DNA of 64,000 bases. Source: Onchidella celtica. Its lineage: Eukaryota > Mollusca > Gastropoda > Systellommatophora > Onchidiidae. A model generated the notes under the pieces. That model was not told where the DNA came from. It searched no databases and worked only from the letters and a program-made list of their open reading frames with translations. The stretch is from the NCBI GenBank assembly GCA_963931925.1, contig OZ007579.1, positions 41,404,335-41,468,334 on the forward strand. Direction: 5' to 3'. The position numbers and the translations under genes are program-made. This document shows, one piece after another, positions 51,401-60,400 of this stretch. Each line of letters opens with the position of its first letter. Position 1 is the first letter of the stretch.

Positions 51401-54400
51401 TTTTCACCAATGTGACTTGGCCATCATATGAGAGATTTTACTGTAAAAGTGAGCATTTTATTTATGACTGGTGACGCCCTGGGAATTTCTGACCTGCTCG
51501 TGAGTCAAAGACTATTGAGAATAAGCCAGTAAAGCAAAGCAGCACAATTTCTGAGTTGAGATTTTACAGGAATGAGACTGGATAGCTGCACACAAGCCTG
51601 CACACTCTAAACCCATTAGCTGAAGGGCAACTGATTTAGGAAAAAAAATCCAGAAAGCCCAAGAGGAATCTAAATAAACCCAAACAGGGTAAGTATAAGG
51701 GGTAAACCAGACTAAGGCTGGCGCAGGCACCAGACTGGGGAGCCACCGGTCTGGCGCCAACACCAGCCTTGGTCTGCTCCACCCCAAGACAGAACGGCAA
51801 AGCTCACTCACCTCCCAAGTTTTTTCATCCTCACTGAAGTGATCCTCCGACAATGTCAAGGCCAGGTCTAGACTGTCTCCCCCGGCTTTGCAGCTCCCAC
51901 TGGGGTCCCCATACTTCTTGACCGGTTGGATACGATGCTGCACCTCCCGTACGTCATAGAAGAACTTCTCCCTGGTCTCGGTGTCCTCCTGGTCTCCATA
52001 GGCCTCTGGTTGCCATTCCATCAGGAAGCTGTACAGTTTGTCTCCCCTAGTGGACAGTGAAGTAACTTTGCTATTTCACTATAGACATTTCGCTACCTCA
52101 CTGAAGCCAAGTCAACTCCATTCCACACTCAACCTTTACCATTTGGAGTGTTTGGAAAAAAAAAAACAGAAAATGAAAACTTCAGCCCCGACGAACTCCT
52201 CGGCTTATGTGCCAGGTGATTTTGATACCAAATGGCCTAGAGGTTGATTACTACTGGGATAATACACAACCTCTATCTTCACAGAACTGGTCAAACAAAA
52301 CAAAAAATCAGGCCACAGTACTATGGATGCAACCATAAATTTTTGTACTTGAGGTGACAAAGGTCTGTGTACTATTTGTGTGAATATTTTTTGGGTATTT
52401 TGCCCCCTAGATAACTTTGCACTTAGCCCTAATACAAACCATGGGCTCTTTGGGTGAGCTTGCCTGTTTGTCATTGATTAGGATTCCATGTAATGAAGAT
52501 ATATTTAAGTCTATGTATTCTATGTAGAAGGCTGTGCATTATCTATATGGGTATGTGTAGTGTTTAATATAAGCTTGTGGACCTTCTGTTGGATTGCTAG
52601 CATGACTTCATGTACTGCCGGAACAAATGTAAATTCTGTTGTATTTGAGCACACAAATCTATGCATTGATATATTTATATTCATTTAAAAAATGTTTTGA
52701 CGAAATTTCAGATTATTTCTGTGCTATGTCTAGTAAATGGGGTGTGTGTTGTGTGGTTGTCCATGTGCTTCAGATTGTGCGCACGTGTAGTGATGTGTTT
52801 ATATATACCCATGTATGCATATGAGAGCGGGCTATTATTTTGCTTTTCTCCTGTAAAGCGCCTTGAGCCGCCAGGAAATGTGTGCTACCTAAATTTACTT
52901 TATTATTGTTACCATTAGTTTATACATCACGGTCCTAGTGTTTGCATACAGACATAAAAGAAAATGAAAACAACCGATGATTTACTGTCTTTTTCTCTCA
53001 TGTCTCTCCACTCTCAATCAGTGTTCACACACATTTTGCAGCCAGTCCACAAAGAAAATTAATATGAGTATAAAAGGTCAGTTACGTAAGACAATATAGT
53101 CATTGATAATATTAATGATTGAAAATAAGCTCTTAGCAATGAGCTTCTGTTAACATTTATGTTGCTACATTTGCACAAGCATTCAGTGCACACATACTTC
53201 TGTTGCAGAAAAAAAAATTGCACGAAATAAGATTTTTCTGTACACTGACTACTATACGTCATCCATGTCACCTAGTGGTGTTGAGGTATAATTACCTTAT
53301 CATTGCTTGCAGTGAGATGTTTACTCTCACAAAGTGACATAATATCGATATCTTCAATAGTTTCGAAGCTATAAGCAGAGATGTTTGTGCCACATCCAAG
53401 AACAATAAAAGTGACCAAAAATTTGAAATGCTGCCCTGCAAAATTGGACATTTACTGTTGATACCCCAGTAAAAGACACTGTCAAGGTAAAAATTAGAAG
53501 CAACATTGCTCTCAACACCAACTTACATGTCTCTGGGTACCACAAACCAGTACTCCTCCAACATCTTGTCTACATTTCTGTGGTCAAATGCCCTGGGCTG
53601 TAAGATTTCCTTGTCTTTCTGGATGCCAGGTCGGATCTGTAAGTACAGCGGGTTCTCTTCAAAGTGAGGCGAGTCTGAGCGAGGCAAGAAATCTGAGGAA
53701 GACATTTTAACCAACCATGATTATAAACTTTATGAGCTGGTCTGAGCAAGACAAATCTTGCAATCTCTTTGCATCAAGCCGAGTCATATATATATTTACA
53801 TCATTGGAAAGTGCTAATCATGGAGATTCTCGACAATGCATAATTCTTCCAGATTGATTTGGAAATTTTGTGAAAATTGAAAAAATTAGATTCATTCTTC
53901 TTTGAAGTTGGTGGAAGGTTGTGAATTGTGTTCCATCTTAAACTGTGTCAGTGAATTTGATCACTTTACTTGGGCGGGCCCAATCCTATCGGGTTTCGGT
54001 TGACGGTTAGGCCGTCTCCATCCGTTCCACCGAGCGCACTTGGGACCATGAGGATCTAGCAAGCCACCCACAGGTAAAAACGGATCGGATTACGACCAGT
54101 CCTGGTGGTTACTGGGCAATAAATCTGCCAACCTGCACCGCCCACTAGACCAAACTTAGTTGCTGAATCGGTAGAGGAATGGAGCCCATGTGTACAACAA
54201 AGACAACAATAACAGAGACTGTCAAGAAACAAAGTATTTGATCACATGTATGGCTCAGAGCCCTCAGTGTGTCAGTGTGTAGACAAAACAAACAACGACT
54301 TGAGGTATTCAAGATCTGAATTGCTAGGCCTGAAAAAGGACTGTGTTAAGACTGTTTTACCAGCAAATGTTTATTTACAATTAAGGCGATTGGGTATAAC

Positions 54401-57400
54401 AAAAACAAAACCTACAAAGAGGGGAACCAGAGGAGGCAGGAATAGAAAGATCAGAGTGTTAAAATCTGTGAACAGATCTAGAGAAAATGACACGCCTGAA
54501 CTTGGTACAGAGCTCCAATGTAAACAAAGTGGTGCAAACGTGAATAATCTGATAGTAGTTACATCCAGGGCTCATGATAAAAACACTTTAGTTTGTCTGA
54601 TCAATGCACGATCTGTCTGTAATAAGGCCACTCTCATGAATGACTATATTCTGGAACTAGATATCGATATTTGCATCATAACTGAAACTTGGCTCACTGG
54701 AAATGATGAGGCCGTACTGAGTGAGCTGGTGCCTGTTGGCTACTCAATATTAAATCAAGATCGACAGGGAAGCAGAGGAGGTGGTATTTTGGTCTTGTTC
54801 AAAAGTGGTTTACGCATTACGAAGATGGATACACAAACTTTCAGCTCTTTTGAAATTCTCATGATTGATCTCTATTTGAAAAACACACATCACAGAATTG
54901 CATGTATCTATCGACCACCGCCCTCCCCCAAACATCGAGTAACAGCCAACCAGTTTATTATTGAATTCCAAGAGTTTGTCTTTGACCAGTCCGTACTGTC
55001 TGGGAATTTAATTCTTGCAGGCGATTTCAATCTTCACATGGACTGTCCCAATGACCCAGATGTATCCAAATTTCAAGATTTGCTAGAGTCGACAAACTTG
55101 AGACAACTTATCTCCGAGCCAACTCACATCAAAGGGCACATAATTGACTTTGTGATTAATAATATCAACGATAACTCTATCTCAGCCGTTGAAGTAGACA
55201 AAAACAGTCCATCAGATCATTTTTATGTATTATTTTCATTATCATCATCCAAGCCTAGACCAGTTAGTCGCACAGTTTTATCGCGTAACACCAAGAACTT
55301 AAACCTTGAGACAGTTAAGAATGACATCTCAGCCATAGGCCTCCTGGAGAAACTTGATATGGCAATATGTGTACAAGAAAAGGTAGAACTTTTCAATAGA
55401 GCCCTCAATGAGACCCTAGAGAAACATGCACCTCTGAAATAACGTAAGATCATTCTGCGACCCAACACCAGATGGTACAATGATGAAATTCGACTCGCCA
55501 AACATGAAAGGCGTCGTTCTGAAAGAAGATGGAGAAGAACTCATATGGAAATTGATAGACAGAACTATCACGCTGCAAAAACCAGAACCAATAAATTAAT
55601 ATTACAATCCAAAAGAAAACACATTCTCCAAAACATCAATGAGGCAAAACGCGAACCCAAACAACTTTTCAAAATAGTCAAAGGCCTGTTGGGACATGAT
55701 GCAGATCAGAATAGTCTACCATTGCACACTGACCCCCAAGAACTGGCTCGGGATTTTTCAGACTTTTTCGTTAACAAAATTCAAACAATCAGAGACCAAT
55801 TTGACCAACAAAAGGGAGACGATCATTATACGCCTGGAAAAAGTGATTTAGATGTATTACTTAATGAATTCCAGCCTGTCAATTTGGATGAAACCATGAA
55901 ATTATTACTATCGTCATCAACCAAAACATGTATGTTAGATGCCATTCCGACTTGGATTCTCAAATCATGTGCTAGAGAACTCGCCCCATCAATAACATCT
56001 ATTGTGAACAGCAGTTTTCATGAATCCACAGTACCGGTCGCACTAAAACAAGCACTCGTGACCCCTCTTCTCAAAAAGCCCAGCCTCGATCGCAACAACA
56101 TGAGCAACTATCGACCCGTTTCCAACATTGCTTTCCTTTCTAAAGTCATCGAAAGATTGGTTGCAATGCAACTGAAGGCGCATCTTACCAACAATGACCT
56201 CTCTGTGAAATTTCAATCTGCCTACAAAGAGTTTCACTCTACGGAAACTGCCCTCTTGCGAGTCCACAATGACATCATCAGATATGCAGACCAGAAACAA
56301 TGTGTGGCGCTCATTCTTCTTGACCTCAGCGCTGCATTTGATACGATTGACCAGGCTCTACTCTTAGCGCGACTGAGATCATATTTCAAGATTGGAGGGA
56401 AGGCATTAGAATGGATTAAATCTTACCTAACTGACCGATCACAATCAGTTCTCATTCATTCCTCAACATCTGGAAGGGGTGCAATAACATCACCATCAGC
56501 ACCACTTATCTATGGGGTGCCTCAAGGCTCTGTCTTAGGGCCCATTTTGTTCATCATGTACACATCACCCCTATCAGACATCATCAGCAGTCATGGATTG
56601 GATTATCACCTGTACGCTGATGACACCCAAGTGTACATTCCCATCTGCCAAGGTGATGAGCAACAACGGATCCAGGCCATCGAGAACTGCTTACAGGATG
56701 TCAAGCAATGGATGTTTGACAATAAACTCAAACTCAATGACAGCAAAACTGAGATAATTTTACTTGGAGCAAAAAATTCTAGATCTAATGTGAAAATTGA
56801 TAACTTAAATCTTGACGGTACTACCATCAACGTAACATCTGGAGCCATTAAGAACCTTGGCGTCTATTTCGACTCAGACCTGTCCATGAAAACCTATGTT
56901 ACAAAACTTTGCCAAACAATGCACTTTCACTTGCGGAATATCAGTAAGATCAGAAAATGTATTGATGAAGAGACCGCAAAGATTCTGGTCCAGGCATTTA
57001 TTGTCAGTCATCTAGATTATTGCAACTCTTTGCTCATTGGTATCCCTGAGGCAACTATTTATAGATTACAAAAGATCCAGAACAAGGCTGCTAGACTTGT
57101 TACTTTATCAAAAACATCAGAACATATTCAACCAGTTCTTCAAAACCTTCATTGGTTGCCTGGTAGAGAGCGTATTCGATTTAAGATTTTATGCATTGTG
57201 TTTAAATGCCTCAATCAAAGCTCACCAGAATATCTTGCAGAGCTCATTGAAAAATACATCCCACCCAAAAAATTGAGATCAGCAGAAGCAAATTTATTAG
57301 TAGTGCCCAGATCAAGAACAATCATGGGAGAAAGAGCTTTTTCAGTGTGTGCACCTAAAATGTGGAATGACTTGACTGATCATGTGAAACATTCAAACAG

Positions 57401-60400
57401 CTTGATCCAATTCAAAAGAAAACTTAAAACAGCGTTGTTTACAAAAGCGTATACGCAGGTTATGTAACATTCTTGAGACAGTGATTAGGTATAGGTTGAT
57501 GAAAATGTGTGTTGTGTGACTGTGAGAACTGTTAAGCGCTTTAGAGCACTCTTCTGTGGAATCAGGCGCTATAGAAATGACTTATTATTATTATTATTAT
57601 TATTATATATCTTGATATAGTTCACATTAATAATGGAACTTGGATTCGGCGCAAAGACTAACAAAACTTACTTTTACACAAAAATTCCTTGCAGAACACA
57701 CACATTGTGATAAAGTTGATTTTCTAACAGTGCAAAAAGAGAGCAGTTTGTTCAATGTAGATGAAATAGCACACTCTATAAGAGAATAAATTGCCGAAAT
57801 TTTTGAAATTTTACACAAAAAATTAGGCAGAATTCATCAAACTTGCTTTCAGCCTGTATCTTTATACTGAATCTGTGATTAATGGTACAATTCCTTGCCA
57901 CTCAGAAAAGGCTAAACAAAAATATGTTAATAGCATTTTTTGGTCAGGCCTGAGAAAATTATTTTGAATCCCTATTCAAGTTTGCCAATTCAACAGAGGT
58001 CTAATTTTGAATCTGGTGTACCTTACAGGACAAACAAAGGGGGAACTGAGCATTTTTTTATTTTATTTTTATACTGCATCATGATAGAGTTAAAGGGAAA
58101 AACTTCCAAGTAAGAATGCTTTGTTTAAATACTTTGTTCTATTAGATGTCGCGTTTCTAACTGCACTAAGCAGCACTTTAAACCATATTCAGACAAAGAC
58201 AACTCCAGGACTTGCTGGGGCTAAAACCTTATGATGTAATAATGGGGTATAAGAAAATGAGAAAATGAATGAAACTATAAAAGTCAGAGTTGACATGACA
58301 TCTTATTATCAAAAAAAAATAGTGGCAGGATTTTTGTGCAATTTTGGCCCTTTTTTTGCTCGATGTTGCACCATAAATGACAGTTTAAAAAATGATTAAG
58401 TTAATTTTCTTCAGTATCAATTAATCCAGCCCAACAGCTTTTGTATCAACCAAATGCACTGATTCAAGTTTCGGGTTTTATTAAATACAAAGCTGTAAAA
58501 ATGTAAAATACAATGTTCTTTGTTTTTGGCTCCCTGTAATAAGCACTGGAAATGATATCAATACGCGTTCAATTCGGTGCACGCAATCTCCCTATCAGAG
58601 ATGAGTGCATAGTGCTCTGGTGCGCATGAAATCTGTAACAAGAATGTAGAATATGGGAAGCTTTCTAGACCAAAACAAAAGAAACAGATAAAACATTGGC
58701 TTCACAGGCTTATCCCAGATAATGCCGGGTATCTCATCTAATAACATCAGAAAATGTAAATCTACAATTTGCTTGAATCAAATGCTGAAACATGATTTTT
58801 AATATGTAAAAACAAATGCCCCAAACCCTTCCCTAATTTCGAAATACTAAACAAAAACAAGTAAAGATTTAGCTTTTTTTTTTCTTAGCCACTTAATGAG
58901 GCATCTGGGGACGCCATGAGTGCTGTTTGTTAGGTCTGGTTTCCTATAGCAACATACACCTTAAAGTTGCAGAATCCTAAGCTACATGTATAAGGTAAAC
59001 GCTATCGGGCTTTCTTTTCCTGCATCTGAGTTTGGAGAAGGCATGTCACACTGTGCTAGGAAAAAAAACCAAGATGATAGACAGAATATAAGAGAAAGAA
59101 AGGACAGGAGACCCTATGGAAGAGCACCCAACAATCATCCGCTTTTTTCCGGCCAAATTTAAAGTCTTACCACAATCAATGGATGCAAAATGCAGAAGCA
59201 GGCTAATTAGTGACCAAACATTATATGAAACCATAGAAAATCTGTGGGGGTTGCAGCAGCAAGACTTGAAGCAAAGTCAAAATATGGCAAGAAGAAAATG
59301 AAAAAGTTGTGCGTAGCAAAGCCTCACCTAAGAAATAATACAGAAACAATACAATCAAACGTGGAAGTCTTTCATTTTCCTTCGCATTTGATTGTATTGT
59401 TCTATATTATTCTTCTATGAGGCTTTGTTACATGCAGGCTTTTCTTGTTGCGATATATTGTGACTTGCTCTGTGACCAGAAGACTCATGATTCTTTAACA
59501 CAGGCCAGTAAGTAGCAGGAACTCAAATTTAAATACAGGTCAAAATGTAGTAGGGTCACAAGGTTACAAATATCAGCAACAATCTTAAATACATGTTACA
59601 CACTCACACCTGTAAGGAGTAGGAACACCAATTTACTTCAGACATAATGGTCACTGCTCTATGATAATGGCATACGACAGGCAACTGCCGTTTCATTGCA
59701 TTCCTCAGCATGAGGGCTATCCGATAATATTATAGAAAAAGAAATGCGCCGATAGGAAAATGTAATAATCCAATGGAATCATAATGGCATAAGTCACCAA
59801 AAGACAGGAAAAGAAACAATTTTTTCCTAATATTTCAGAAGTGTCAAAAATGGCTTATGCCATTAGCGTAGAGCAGTGATGATATGCCGGTAGGTGGCAG
59901 GAATTTTTCCTATCACAAGTCAGTAGAGACATGAAACCAGTGATCACACTTACTTTTTGGGTCTGGTCCAAGAACTTTGGAGATGTCTTCTTTAGTGAAG
60001 CCAGCCCTCAGCTGAAGTTTGATATTGGATGAAGATGATGGTGGTGAATGTAAAGATGATTTGCTTTTCCCTTTTATACTGTCTGCAGAGTGGGGTGGGG
60101 TGGATGAGGTGGATGATGTCTTTTCCTTTTCTGACCCAGCACTGCGGAAAAAACTAGAGGTGTAATTGAAGAAGCTGGAAATGTGCTGCGCCGGAGCTCG
60201 AAGTGGGGAGAAGGAGGAACGAGGACTGACCAGAGGTTTCGAGGTGTCCACTTCATCTGGGTCTTGACCCTCGGCTGAACCGAGACTGCTGTCAGACATC
60301 TGACGTGCCAGTTTGTCTAATGTGGCTGTTTCAATACTGGGTATGTCCTTTGCAGGGAAGGTTTTGTCGTTACTGGATGCTGCTGCAGAGTTGCTAGCTG

